Shown here piece by piece: positions 25,201 to 40,200 of a DNA stretch of 64,000 nucleotides (the first letter of the stretch is position 1; every line of letters begins with the position of its first letter). A program made the translations under genes and the position numbers. The notes beneath the pieces were generated by a model. The model saw nothing but the letters and a program-made list of their open reading frames with translations. It was not told the origin of the DNA and searched no databases. The DNA comes from Phoronis australis (lineage: Eukaryota; Phoronida; Phoronidae), in the NCBI GenBank assembly GCA_002633005.1, contig NMRA01000081.1, positions 5,995 to 69,994 on the forward strand, read 5' to 3'.

Positions 25201-28200
25201 TCTCCGTGCGGCGCCAAGCACAACTTTTAAGAACAAGACTATGATGGCGGTTACCTTATGTTCTCATCAATTAATTTAGCGTGACTGAAGTACCATGTGC
25301 CATTACATTCTCAGTACCGTTTGTTTCCGAATAACTGACTAGTTCATGGTTAGGTAGGTTGTTACCGGAAAACATATCCGCGTTCCTCTCCTTCAAAATT
25401 AACAGACATGTAAAATAGGTATACACGTTCAAAGATAACTTGGATAATTTCTGGCATGCCATTTCGCAAACCTTGTAAAGGACGTTGAGACCGTTTGGTT
25501 CCACGTTTAGTACTTATGAGTGGACTCGTTTCAATTTTGCTTTCTCGAACAACTCGACAGAAGGAAATTTTCAGCAAAGTTGATCATTCGTAGACACACC
25601 TGTGCACTGTGTAACCCCATCGCCATAGTAACCAGGCCGGTTGCACTCACAGCGGTAAGAACCATCAAGATTGTGACACGTAGCATTTTCGTGACACGGC
25701 CTGGGTATTAAGCTGCACTCATCAACGTCTTCTTCGCAAAAATCTCCTTGGTATCCACGTGAGCATGTGCACGTGCCCTTATCTTCGTCACAAGTGCCGT
25801 CATGAAGACACCCAAGGAACAGGCAGTCTAAAAGCAATTGACTCGGCTGAAAATAACCAAATCTAAATTTGTCTGCCCCAAACAACAATTACCTTAAAAA
25901 GCCACAGAATAGTTGACTTTGAAACATTGTGCGTTCTTTACATCGCCTTAAGCTAACATTTAAGCAAACGCACTGTGGCAGATCTACCGAATCGGGTCCC
26001 CAGTAGCGAAAGGATCTCCTGAGCCGATTTTCCCATAGGTAGTAGCCTTCTCTTTGTAGCGGGGCCATATCTTTCAGCAACAGATCCTGCCAACATGGTG
26101 ATGCAGTGCATTACAAAGAGCTTTGAAAACTGTCTAAGGACATTATACCATCGGTTACAAACGTTAACGACGTCGATCAGCAGGGGGTAACGAAGCGATA
26201 TGCGACCGTTCCGCTGGCTGCGAGGGAACCCTGTAACTGATCCGGCGTCAGGCTCCGAAAATGTAGATCCGACACAGTGCATACATCTAAAAAATAACGG
26301 GTCTTACTGTCTCTGGTCGCTGCTGACGGGGTGGTTGTTTTCACGGAGGAACATGTAAAGTGAAAATGAAGACGCGTCAATGGCAAGGTATTCCATGGAG
26401 AGACCGTGCGTACGTTCAACTGCAAGTCACTCGCGAGTAACTTGCGGAGAAAAGCCTTCTCTTATTGAACGTAGACTAAACACACTAATTCTTGAGGAAA
26501 CGAGTTCATTATAGTCAATCACAAATTAAATCCGCCATCAGTTCACTTACATTTTTACAAGAAATATGCAAACATGTCGAGACCATAGACATCGATAGAC
26601 AGCATCGTGATGCCTGTGGTGGGGACTGTTCGGATATCACATTCTTGAAGACACACATAGCCCCACCCCCACACATAGTTACAGGATGAAAGAAAGGCTG
26701 GAGTTACGGCCCTACGACCTAAAACGCGAAGAGGAACTTACGAGTAGGATGCGCTGCCGTCGGTCGAGCTTGTTCAGAAAGCAACTCTGAAAAGAAGACA
26801 AAATTTCTTTTTCAAAACATTACCGGAGTCACTTTCGTAGTAGACTAGGTTTGCGTGCTATGGTCAGTGTTCGAATTTCAGCCAATAAATGTGCTGTCCC
26901 GCCGGGCCAGTTGGACTCCGAAAATTTACTGCCCTGGCTGCCAAGTTGCTGGCTGTGCTGTTACATGTAGCATCCTATGTACGTTTTTCTCAATCTTTTC
27001 CTGTACACTAAATGCGCATGTGCGTGAGAACCCCAATTGTCACCCTATTAACTCTAGGTGAGGAGTTGTTGGTAACTGAGATGTATTCATAAACACCACG
27101 TATATGAGTGGAGCACCATAGGGGGCTGGGGGGCTATAGCCCCCACTTTTTTCAGTGCTGCGCCGCCCATGGTCCATAGGCGGCGCACCACAATAAGACG
27201 GCCGGGGGCTTTAGCCCCCTACTTTTTTCGGCCACCCATGCATAAGCTGTGGTTACGAAATAAAAGCCCGGAACTGGATTCAACCAACATATTGTTGTAA
27301 AACACGTTTCATCAGTACATAGGACTCTAGGCTAGAGTTCTATGAGTAAACAAAATGAATGGAGCGATCGAGGATTTATTCTCCACGGTGGCGTTCAAGA
27401 GGTGAGGCAAACAAAATTAGTCAATAGATATGTTTTGAACGTGAGACCATATCTGCATAGGACCTATATGCGAAACTTTACTGGTCAGCCAAGCCAGTGA
27501 CTTTTAAAAGTTACTGGTTTGGCCGCAAATTCACTGGTCCCGTGCCACCGGCCCAGTGTGCATTTCGAAAGCAAAAAGCTTATAGCCAGTAAGTAAACGC
27601 GCCTCTTCCTGGCAAATGAGGTCCACCTACCGGTAATTGTTCCGGCAGAATAAGTTTATTTAATTTAAGCCCCCAACAATCGACCTATCGTTCATTAGAC
27701 CACTTGCACTATTTCTGACTCTGCAAAGACCTGACGGTTCGTTATTCGTTGAGACTACATACTCGACGCATAATATGACAAGCTCTGAGAAGCCATCTTG
27801 CAGAGCCTATAATCTTAGGCAATAACAAAACCGTGGAATCATTTTCATGAAATGTTGACTGGAGAATAACTTGCGACCAATGTCATAAGGGCAAGTGCTC
27901 TAAATCAAAAGCTGATTTCCTTCAAGGAATGAAAGCGGGTAATGCCGTTTGCATTTTCGAGGACCCGCAAAGGGCGCGAACCGGCGACAACAGAGCGTGG
28001 AAAGAAATATCGATACCTGCCGGCACAAATATCTCTCGTGTAGTGTTAACGCCACACTACCGGCGGATGAATTGGTGGTGAGCGGAAAGGAGCACCCATT
28101 GGGGATGACCGTCGAAATAACTGATTAGTTGCTGACGACCTGGAGGGGGACACAACGCGTCAGTGAACACAGTTTACGTACCTGCACACACAGGTATGTC

Positions 28201-31200
28201 ACAATAATCGTAAACAACATTTGCGTCGACTGTGTAGCACCACGGCCATGGTTTTCCATAAACACCGTCTGTATTTCGACAAAAATTTTCCTCGAAGTGG
28301 TCCGGGTAGACAGGGTGGCTGTGAGGAGATTGGCTTTTCCACGGCTGACATTGAATGCCATCTGTAGTGAAGCTGACGGCTCCTTTATAGGCAGTGCCTC
28401 TGTCATCTAGTTTACAGTCTGTAATAGAACTGAGCGTCAATTCGATCAGCATTAACTTTGCACAAAACGTTTTGTATCTGAATAGATTCATAAGACAGTT
28501 CACCTTCTAAACTTCATCTTTGAGCCTTTAGTGGCTTTTTCCCAATATCAACGGAAATTCGTAAGACAAAAATGTTAGGAACGGAAAATAATTTGGCAAT
28601 AATAGTTTGGCAATCTGCTTTTCGCTTTAACTCATTAAAAAGGTTCATTGGTGATTTTAGCCGATTTAGCCGATCCGACTTGAGAATGAATTTTCAAAGG
28701 CGTTGCAAGAACCTATTTCAAAACAAATAGTTGTATGCTCTAGAAACTAAAATACATGTTGTTAGCCCGGTGCATAGTTGTGGTGTAGTAAACTTAGCAG
28801 TTTGTTGACTTTGTAATAGTACTCACCAATACACAGTGGAACTTCGCAATAATCCCATCGCCTCCCCGTCTCAGTAGACAAACACCAGGGCATCTTTTTT
28901 CCGGCTACACCCTTATAATGACCCACCCAATTTCGGCAATAGTTCTCCCTGAAGTAAGACGGGTAGGTGATGTGTGTGTGTGGTGTCTGTTTGTCCCACC
29001 GCTGGCAAACAGCGCCATGCCTCGTTACATGGACCGACCCAAAGTACAACCCACCTCGTTTGTCATCGGAGCACTCTGTAAGTATCGTTTTTGTACAAAT
29101 TGATTTTAAAGATATGCTTTTCCTTACATTCACCAATTTACAACACAAGGTGAGCCGAGAGATTTCGCTAAAATACAAACATTTCGTAACTTGCAGCTCT
29201 GTTTGTGTTTTCCTTGTTTTGTTATTTTTAATTTTTGAATAGTGGGAGGGTTCCCGCCTGACCTCATTTTACATAGCGGCTTTGATTGAGTACCCATAAT
29301 CCATCAGTCAGCTGAGCCATTTATTCCGTAGGCCATTTTAAGTGGTAGTGCACCACCATCAATAAAAATTAAACTAAAATTCATAGTAAATTCAGCTAAA
29401 GTTAAGTTTGAAAATATTAGGAGTTGTGTTGAATGAACATTTATTGGTCTTAAAAAGGCCTGGAACTCAAAAATTCATGAAAATACCTTTTAAATAGATC
29501 GTGACTAATTTACTTCTTGCGAGAGTCGTTCACTTCGAATTTTTAAAATCAATACATTCTGAGAGAATTTAAGGCAAACTTACTTAAAGTCACGACTGTA
29601 CTTTTTGTTTGTGAGCGTAGTACATACTCGCTCGTAGACTCTAAACATTCTCCTATCTTCAGGCGTGCAGCCTTTACGTAGCAAAGCACCGAGAGACATA
29701 GCAGACAAACAAGTTGAAGGAGAACGCAACCTTTTTTCATGTCATTTTTAGCAAAAATAAGGTTCGTTGATCATCCCAGACATATTTTTCACTTATTTAC
29801 AGCTTTTCGTAATTTAATTAATCACTCGTCGTCTACTCCGGAAGTGGCGTTTTGGGAGGCAAGAATTTCGCGCCAATTTCTTTTCATATAGTCTGACTGT
29901 GAGAGCAGTCGAGTCAGTCATTGCTCTACCTCGGTTGTGATAAGTTCGGTCGTCGTTTGCTTTTGCTTACGACTCAATCAACATGCCACGCTGTTGCTGC
30001 GTACTCATTATCGTCTCACGTACAGAGGAAGAACTATCCCACTAGCCCCGTCCCGCGACACACTCCCACTGGAGGGTGATCTGAGCACCCAAACTGCTTA
30101 CATCCCGCCGTGTGACTCCCTCGCCACACACCTGGCACCTTCTAAATAGCTCCAATACAAGTCCACAATAAACTGGATTGCTTGGAAGCGATAGGGTGGC
30201 GCGGGAGACTGAGGGACAGTAAAACCACTGGCGAGGCATTTGGGCTCTACAAGCAGGTGACTGACGAGTCATTGAGTGCAGTTTTCCAAACTATGTTGCA
30301 CTTCTTTGGAAACACACTGGCAATCAGCTAGAACTGCAGGGATCAACTCTAGACATCGTAGAAGGCTTCAGCATGTGCAAACTCTGTTTACGAGTTTCAG
30401 AAGGAATGACGCAGAATATGACATTGTGTACGACAAAATTGTAACAATGACAGCCAGAGCAAACGTTCCTCTTGAGCCAACCAGAAGATGCGGAAAGCTG
30501 TATGTTGGCACTTGTTGACCTAAATTGTTGTAAATGTGATCCTGATGATGTCTAATGAAAGAAGAAACGTTGAATTGAACATGAACTATTTTATTTGTGC
30601 GGCGATCGTCCGGTTTTTGATCTTATTGTGGCCAAAAACTGATTTAATTATGAACTAGCAAACACAAAGAAACAACGTCACGGTAATAGAAGAGTACTTC
30701 TATTGAGTCATAGTTATTCCACTCGAGGATTGTCTACTACAACAGGTTGGCATGCGGTTTACGGTTCTGACAAATAAAGCAGTACAGGGATTCCTTCTAA
30801 TCCAGTACAGTCTTGGAGAAGAAAGCAAAACAGCTGGCGAACTGTTACAATGATGACCTTCCGTCTAGTGCCACTTTGCACCAGTAGGATAAGCAACTAT
30901 GGACAAACACAGACGACAAGCCCGACAACCTTACTGCTGCACTATAGGATAGAAAGTCATGTCCATTCCTATTTCCAAGCATCACCAAGGTGTTGCTATA
31001 GCTACCATCCGTCTCCCACAGACATCTTGTACGAGTTTTACCGAAAAAAATTCAAAGTCAATATAATGTAGGCTAAGTTACTGAGTGTTTTATTATTGAC
31101 ATTTTTGAGCAAACAAATGCAGAAAGCAACTAGAAACTATTTAAAGATGCTTTAACCGAAAGTTTGTGGCTGCCAACATTGTCCAGGTTCTCTGTCCTAT

Positions 31201-34200
31201 TATCGGGGCTCATGTTTTAAAGGTTGGGATTCGCGTTCTGAAGTAGGGGTTCGTGTTTTGAGGTCGGGGTTCGTGTCTTTCGGACTGGTTAGCTGTTCTG
31301 AAGTTGTAGGATATCTATTTTACATCGGGATTCCAATTTCGATGGAGTACCCTGCTACTTATGTACCAAAAACACAACGGCCAAAAATACCTTTCATTGT
31401 TGCCATGACCCAGTTTCGCCAGTCACCGCCGCACACTTGGTTCCTGTTGCCGTAACAGGGATCCTTGCACTCGGAATCTCTCGCTTTACCATACTTGCCG
31501 TAACTGTGGCCGCAGAAGCACTGCACTGAGTGTTGCACGCCAGCGTAGAGGTAGCCGGCTTTCCAACATGCCTCCCGACACTTTCCATGAGTGTTCTTGC
31601 TGCTGCTGTATGCCTTGTAGCTCAGATCTCTGTCGCTGTCGTCCTTGTAACACCCGGGGACACCTGTTTTGAAGTACGGCCACTCGTTCACGAACTTCCG
31701 TAATTGTAAGAAGCGCCAAACGGTTCTTAAACGAGTACCATTCTGTACATTGTAATGTGCTTAATTAACGAATAGTTTTACTTTATCAACGTGCACTGTT
31801 GCCCAATCATAGCGTACTTTTAATCAGGTCATATACCCCAATCCCCGGGGTTCACTCATCATACTGACAAGGTGTACACATTGGTGAGAGACTCAGGCTC
31901 GCTAATTCTCACCCCTCCCTTTGCGAGGTACTACGGTAGATTTTTCTGCCTCACCCCCTTTTGCTGGGCTGATCAAGCCAATGCAGTGGGCCTTTGCTGA
32001 AAAAGTGCCCCCTATCCACAGATTTTGGCACACGCCTGCGGGCATCTTGTTAATATGAGGGACCCTCCCAGGAGCCCGTCACAACCGTGCTCTCAAATCT
32101 CAAAAAGGGCGGAAGACTTTCTACATGGGTGCAAGGCAAATTTTGACGAATGTTACAGATTCTTATCAAATGACCACGTAAATGATGGCGCCGTTACGTT
32201 CTGAATGTGAACTTGCCTTTGCCAGGACGAATAACAAATTCAGCGCGTTGATCAATTCGCGTTGATTAAGCAAAACTACGCGTTGATGATGCAAAAGAGC
32301 GCGTTGAATAAAAGTAGAACTATGATCAGGATTCGACAAAGTATATAGGTATGTATAGTTTCACACTGCCTTCTCAAGCAATAAAGTCTGACTAATGGAA
32401 ACGGCACACTGACCACGTTGTCGGTTGCACTGCACTACCACAATGCGCTTGCGTTTACAATCTCCATCGAGAAATCTTACTCGGCAGTCATTCAATGACC
32501 TCTCGCCGCCTTTACACGTCACCTTTACTTGAAACTTCTTTAAGTTTGCCGGAATTGAGGTAAGGATTTCAGCCCCATTGCTGAAAAGTTGAATACACCA
32601 GTAATCCAATTACCAAATTATTGAGAATTTAAAAATGCAAAGAGAAAAGCTCTTAAATTGCCCGAAGCTGGGCTTTGGTCAGTTGATTCTGTGAGCAACC
32701 CGTTACATGAATAGGCGCCGACGGACTTAGAATGTCATGTGGGGATCTTCTTACAATTTCTGACGGATTAGGGCCGAAGTCCTAAAGACAGCATTATCGT
32801 GCCTTTCTAATTTGGCAATACCCGGAGGAATGCTCGGTCCCTCCCCCGCACACCTAAATCTGCAAATGATGCCTAAGGCGAAGATCGATTTCAGTGAAGC
32901 ATGCTTAAATGAAATATGTTTGTTCCCATCCGCTGACTCAGATTCGTAGTATATCCGGCGCGACCGTGCTGTTCTGACAATGATAAAGTTTTAGTGTACT
33001 CTCGTTTTTTGTCAGCTGTCATCCTGGGATCACTAGTCAGACATTTTAATTCAGGCAAAGGATAAGAAAGCAACAACATTGCTTTGATAGTACAATTGCA
33101 CCTCTGGTTATGGGAGCGTTTTAAAGAATACAATGAGATAATGGTCCTACGTGTATCCCATTTGTCGACAGATTACATGCGCCTCCTTCACGCCCATTTC
33201 AGGACTGTGGCATAACGTTCCCCAGGAGCTTTGGTGGCGAACGTATATCTCTATTAATCCTGCTCCGTACTTTTCAGTCGATCTCCAGAACCGAACAGGA
33301 TGCTCATCTGAAAGAGGCGTATCAAATAGTGTTGCCCACACAACTGGTGGTGGGGGTGGTGGTGAGGGGGGGTGGTGGTGGTGGTGGCGGTGGGGGTAGT
33401 GGTGGTGGTGATGGTCGAGATGGTGGCAATGACGGTGGTTGTAGGTTTGGTGGTGATGGTGGGTGTTTGTGAGGTCATGACAGTGGTGGTATTGGTCGTA
33501 ACCATGATGATGGTTGTGAAGATGACAGTAGTAGTGGTGGTGGTTGTGACGATAGTGGTGACGGTTGCGATGATGGTGACGGTGGTGGGGGTTTTGTGGT
33601 GATGGTGCTTTTAGTATTTTGAAGTCTAATGATCGGTTACCTTGGAAAACTTTAATATTTTTGAGTTTTCTTCGTTTTATTTGATTTTATGAAAAAGGTG
33701 ATTCTTCAGCTTCTGTTGGCAAAACGTACATTGTATGACCAATGTTTACTGCCGCAAAATTGGTTTTGCCTTGGTTCCTGCAAAGAACTCCAGACAGGTC
33801 AATCACTAGAACTCTTGGACCGGAATGCCAACTAGAACAACAATCGCGTGCCAACTGAGGGTGTTTCATTTGCGTTCTATTTTAAGGTATTTGCGATCGT
33901 TGAAGTTAAGAAAAATGACGTCACTTTTTGTTCTCAAGATGACAAGTAGTAAAGTTGTTAGAAAAGGAATAGGAAGTCAAACAGTTTTGTTAAGTTAATT
34001 TAGCACGTATAATACTGTTTGAAATAAATCGTGACATATTTTACTCAGAAAAAATGAAAGAGGCAGCTTCTAGTGCATTTTTTCGAAAAAGTATTTTTTG
34101 ATAATTAAAGGCTGTTTTCATTATGAATCAAATTACTACAAAAAGAATTACAGAAACGGGTGCGAAATTCTCTGACTGAAAGTAGAGGGAACCATGCAAA

Positions 34201-37200
34201 ACACAAAACTGATCTTTAGGCCTTGCCAATTGTTTGGTTCTGGCATCGGTTTTGTTATATGAACATCCTGAACTCGGTATACTGAAGTAACTNACAGGAA
34301 CAATACCTAATATACACAGGCAATATGAATGATTGCGTCTGCAGTAACAATGACAAGTAGTAAAGTTGTTAGAAAAGGAATAGGAAGTCAAACAGTTTTG
34401 TTAAGTTAATTTAGCACGTATAATACTGTTTGAAATAAATCGTGACATATTTTACTCGGAAAAAATGAAAGAGGCAGCTTCTAGTGCATTTTTTCGAAAA
34501 AGTATTTTTTGATAATTAAAGGCTGTTTTCATTATGAATCAAATTACTACAAAAAGAATTACAGAAACGGGTGCGAAATTCTCTGACTGAAAGTAGAGGG
34601 AACCATGCAAAACACAAAACTGATCTTTAGGCCTTGCCAATTGTTTGGTTCTGGCATCGGTTTTGTTATATGAACATCCTGAACTCGGTATACTGAAGTA
34701 ACTGAACGTTCTAATGTATTTCACAACTTACGCGTTTTGTGCTGAGGGTCACAAACCACTGCTGCTGTGTGTTTTAATATGTCACAACTTTGCGGCACCC
34801 TTTCGTAATGGCAGCGGTCAATGTGTTGGGCTCCAATATTGCAGTCCATGTTAGAGATTAGAAATTTACCGTTGCCGTAGCCATATCGCGACCCTTTAAC
34901 GGCTTCAATTGCTTTTTCACTGAAACATGATCACCAATATGAGTCTACTGGGTATGTTATAACCACGTCTTCTTAGACTCGGACAAGGACGTTTTCGCTC
35001 AGGTCACACGACGGGTCAAATAAATAGGACCAGTATTATTTGTAGCTATGGTGATCGCGGCATACAGTAAGCTTTGATTGCGCATGCTCCAACTGATCCA
35101 ACGACTGGGTGGACAATCGCAGGCCCGTAGCCAGGGGGGTTCGAGGGGTTCGAACGAACCCCCCCCCCCGCGGAAGAGGTCCAGCCCCAGCCTATCCGTT
35201 AAAGATATGATACAGATGAACAACAACAAAATTGACTCATCTACTGGTGCTACTAACTACAATTGTTAACTAAGTAAGTAATAGTTTTAAATTTGCTTCT
35301 GATTCAAAGCGCTTCACGTTATCATCAAGCCGTGCGGTACCCGGCCCACGTCGCCCGAGTGGTATTTGCGTAGATGACAGGATCGTGTAGACGATTAGAG
35401 GAGGCTTTATGTTACTCATCGGCATTGAACACGCGTGTTGGTTACACCGTAGGGTAACACGGGAGTCTAGAAGTAAATCTTTATACCTAGATAGGCTATA
35501 TAGAAGCGAGATAGCTCCCAAAAAGTCACATTGCGGTGTACGTGAATGCCATAAAATCGACCATGAAGCAAAACGGCAGAAAACAGGTTTGTTATCTGAT
35601 ATTGCTTGCTAGCATAGTACGGTGAAGGGCAGGCGTTTCCAAGACCCTCCCGACCTTCCCTACGCTCGGCGCTACGCGCGCGCCTCGGATTCGGGCGAAT
35701 CCGGGCCCCCCCCCCACCCCTTACTGAAAACGTAGATCTGACTCTGCCAAGGTTAGATGCCACAATTCCGAAGGTTCGCTACTCCGAAGGTCCACTACTC
35801 TGAAGGTTTGCCACCTTTGAAAGTTCACTTTTTTCGAATGTCCACAATTCCAGAACCAGAACTCCGACAGTTATTTTGTTTAGTCGGGTTTCTCTCAAAC
35901 AGTAGTCCAGGCCTCAAACCACTGAGCCAAACAGTTCATTACTCTGACTGTCTGCTTATGAGTCGTAACAAACGTGAATAAATTATTGTATTTGAGTCCA
36001 TTTAGTAACCATTTAAAAGGGTGTGCAAAAGGTTGACTAGTTCTTAATACATCATTTTGTTTAGATCGGTTCCAATCACTGCCAATCGTGATACTTGAAT
36101 CATTAACGACTCATTCTCAATTAGGGGCAACATCTGGGGCACGTATACCGGCTGCGGCGACCAAAGGTTTTAAATTTAAGAAGACAACCGGGGTTCACTG
36201 ACTATGTGAAGACTGGCAGGGACTGGGTAGCCAGCTAACTACATTTGATTTCGACCCGCCTGTGCGTGGTTCCGGTGGGTGAGGTTCAGGCGGAGCGGCG
36301 CTAAACTTTTCAGTCGCGCTGTGAAATGATGCGACCTTGACATGGATTTGATGAATGTATCGCGATTGATAATTCATCAATATTCCCACTCCAAATTGTT
36401 TAAAATGCAACAACGTTAACACGGAAAAATATAACTATAGATAAAAAGTTTCGTTTAAGTTAGTCTCCAACTAATATTTCTGACCGAGAAGGTGTAATCA
36501 CTCATTTAAGCACGCCTGATTTGAAAATTTGGCAAGAAGTAACGATGAGAACGTTTTGGACGGCATTACATCCGAAATGAGTCCCGTTTTTTGCGAGCAA
36601 CCGTCACGGCCTCGCTGGTTCCCTGCGTGACGCTGGGTGGTAGCAAGCAAGCCTGGGATGATCACTTAATTTTCCTCGGGGAATTTTTTTACACCGGCGT
36701 TTCTGATTGGCTGGTCGATTTCTCAACAAGCAGCACTTTACCTAAACAAATTGGCATGATGATGGAGGAAGTGTAAATGTGGTCTGTTGTACAGACAAAT
36801 CGGGTGCTTAAAATTCAGATTCAAGAAATGTGAATCCAATAAAATTGTGGTTGCACCTTTCGGATTGCATCTTCCTAATGTCGCTATAGCTTTTGTTTAC
36901 GTTAGGCCTACTCTCCTGTATTTATACAGTATGAATAACACACTAGTTTAATCTACCAGATGACGGCGTGTTTATTGTACATGCATATATGTGCTTCTGA
37001 GCACGCGGCTATTAAACATTAGGCCTACTGTAGAAACAAAATAGTTGCTGCTACGCCACTTGCACGGACAAGGCTAATGAAATCGTCCATAGGTCGCCAT
37101 TTTCTCACTTTGTTGTAAAGCTAACCAATGATTGTCGAGGTTACATCAACCAGTGATAAAGCGCGTGCTACTGCCTGCTACTTGCGTGCTGGCTACCACC

Positions 37201-40200
37201 TAGCGGCAGGTGGGGAACCGGCGAACCGTCACAGCATCCTCATCTCTGGTATTACTAATTCCGTCTCATCTCAAAAACATAGAATTGAGAGTCATCGTTG
37301 TGTATACAAATTTCCCTTGCCCCTGATTAAGCTGCGTCAACTGAAGGCCCTAATGAAAACTCCACAGTGTTGACGTTTGCAAATTAGTATCAAAGATCCA
37401 CCGTTCAAGAAATTCGAACCACCCCTGCGCAATGCTGGCTACGGGCCTGGACAGTGCCCGCACCGTGTCTACTTAGCTGCAGAAACGGGAATGCTCTCAT
37501 ACTGCCTTCATACGCCGGAACCTTTTCGGCGAATTATGTCTCATATTTATTAAAACCCCTTGTTCATCAGACGCGCCCATCAGGAGGTCGTCGATGTCAT
37601 ATTCCCTGGCGCGAACTGTGCAATATGGCCAGTTGTCGATTTGGGCAACTGAAATAAGGACCGCTCGAAAAAAAGTTTGACTACAGGAGTATTAGTTTCT
37701 ACTTGGAAGAAATTAAAGACATCGCCGGCCTCTTAAGGTGTCCTTCTATGAGCAAAAGGTACTGATAGCAACTGAGTGTACGTGAGGCGTAATTCCCTGA
37801 AAAACTTCCAGCGTGTGAAGGCTCTGTGGGGAGCACCGTGGTCTCTACTGCTCAGTAGAGATGGTGGCACTGCCTAATAAGTGGGTAGAGTTCAATAACG
37901 CTAGGATCTAGTTAAGCAAGATATCGTCGTGTATTTTAAATTTTCTAGCCGCGAGACAGCTACTGAACTTAACTCTGCGCAGGCCTGACTGTAAGTACTC
38001 TTCCATACGCTGGGACTGGCAATGACCCCTCGTTTATTGTAACCCCCCCCGTCGAAACTTAACCCAATTTTGCGTTTGGTCTCCGCAAAATGCCCCTCGT
38101 TTTGTCACTCATTCCAGCACCAGCCGGATCCCAAACAAGTCTGGTTTTGCACCCCACGGGCCCCTTGTTGAATACTTCTAGCTGCGCCAGCAGTAAACAC
38201 TCTTGTGTCTCACTGACCTGCTACATCGGTGATGTGTTAATCCTACTACCTGTTTCTGGTATCGCAATACTCACATCGAATCGCACGTTATTATACACTT
38301 GGATTGGCTGGCGTCTGGGTCGCTCAGAACAGAAAAGCTAGAGTACTTACATGTAGCTTACTTGGACGGTATAATTGTTTCGCGGATTCTTTCCAGTTCG
38401 AGTGATTGCTATTTTTTTCTGAATTCATTTTGTATTAGTCGATTAAAAAGTTCAAAATACCTTAACACCACCAATGACCATAAACGCTTCCGAGAATGTT
38501 ATGTTTCCCTGTAATGTTGGTTACATTGTATGTCGAAGCTGTATAGCTTACGTACAATCCTAGCTGCTGGCATACTATGTGAGCCGCATCCATGTGCCAC
38601 CCGCGGTCACAAACTGTTCCCCAGTCATAGCCATCATGAGTCGCCTGAAACTCGACGCGCCCTCGGTACGGAACACTGGCACCAGCAAGACGTACTTTAC
38701 CTAGCTTAAAAAGGTGACCAAGATGTAAGAAAGTAAGACGTATGTATCCAAACACCCGTCCTTTTTACCCACCCACTACCTCCCCATACTTTGACACCTT
38801 TTTGTACCTATGCCTTGCGCATTTCATTGTCCATTTACCTGCGAATATTACCTTGACGTATTGAACTTCATTTCCATCCCCGTTCTTTGCATTTGTGTTC
38901 TGCCGAGTATATAGGAGTTTATTTCCCAACCTTGGTCTCCTTTTCATGTCTAGCACGCTTGTTACTGCCCACGTATTTTTACCGTAGGTACAGTATGTCG
39001 ATCGCCAGGTTATTTTCTTCAGGTAACCTGCGAGACTTCATTGGTTTCTGATTTACATGACAACATTTCTACAAAGTGGACTTATTCATTGAATATTATA
39101 AACTAAGCCTGCATGAAACTGATGAACAATTAACTTAGACATGGGAAGAATTTTCAGGAAAACTCAATCAACCGACCCCAAATAGCAAAATGCACTGGAT
39201 GATTTCTACCAAGCTGAAATATCCTTCTAAGAAGTTATAGTGCTCTGGTCAAGTGGTGATGCTCGTCATATCTCTACGGATAGAGCAGCCTGTGTGGGAG
39301 TTCCTTACGTTGCCACTAGTCTGGGTAGTAACACCTTTTCGGCACTCTAAAGGTCAAAATCATACCCTAAACGCGTAACAGGCGTAACGCGTTCAGGTGT
39401 GAGTGACCCATTCTCGTGAAATTTAATCATTTGAAACGTGAGTACCCAAATTTCTGGTGGCTGCCTCCCCGGGGTTTGAAGCTCCAAACAGCTAAGTCAG
39501 CACGCCTGTGACTGGGGGCGTGCAAAATTGACCACTACCAGTAGTGACGAAAGTAGCAGAGAACGGGGAATCTGAAATTTGGGACCGTGGGGGCAAGTGT
39601 TTGCCTCCCCCCCCACCATTTTGTTTCCTACAGGCCTGTACTGAATCTATGATACCATGTCAGAGTTATACACAAAATGTTTCAAACATTTTTTGAAAAC
39701 TTCTTAGAAAGTCTGCTTAACAGGCTACTAGAGCGATCGTGTACGCAATAGGCAAGTTAGTCGGCAACAGGGAAAGACCACCCACAAGAATCTCAGCATC
39801 CCTTCTGTGACACAGTGAGTACGTGTTTTTAGTTGAATACTTCTTTTATTACTGAAATGAGATGTCAGTGGTACATTAGCTGGGGACAGAATGAAGATTG
39901 ATTGAAAGAACCAAAACTACAGTGGGGTTTCGTGTGCTTTTAACTGAGGAGTACTTCGTGAGACCTATGACCATAGGTAAGAATTTAGTTTACATGCAGC
40001 CGCCAGGACGATCAATGCTGAGGGATGCCGGTTCATACGGAAGTGGGGTTTTTACGTATTTTATGGCACGATCACTTACGGTCCTCGATCATAAATAATG
40101 ATTTTTAAATAAACCACTTACCGTTATGAAATTTGTCTGACATGGTTCCTTAGTCAAAAATCCCTTAGCTTGGAAAGGTCTGACAATTCAAATGTCATTG

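Noticed and set aside
25953-26282. 109-codon minus frame between kringle 2 and the EGF exons
   Set aside because: No domain pattern; kringle 2 joins the EGF exon in phase without it.
33254-33602. Thr-rich and Val/Met-rich frames
   Set aside because: Products of the GGT/GAT minisatellite.
34128-34724. Minus frame with [11 protein letters not shown], present twice
   Set aside because: Lies in the N-flanked duplication, has no domain signature, and is not needed for frame between receptor exons 3 and 4.
38552-38555. Alternative donor GTAAGC at receptor exon 2
   Set aside because: Using it gives phase 0, which does not fit exon 3; GTACGT four bases earlier restores the SRCR sequence QQLGF.
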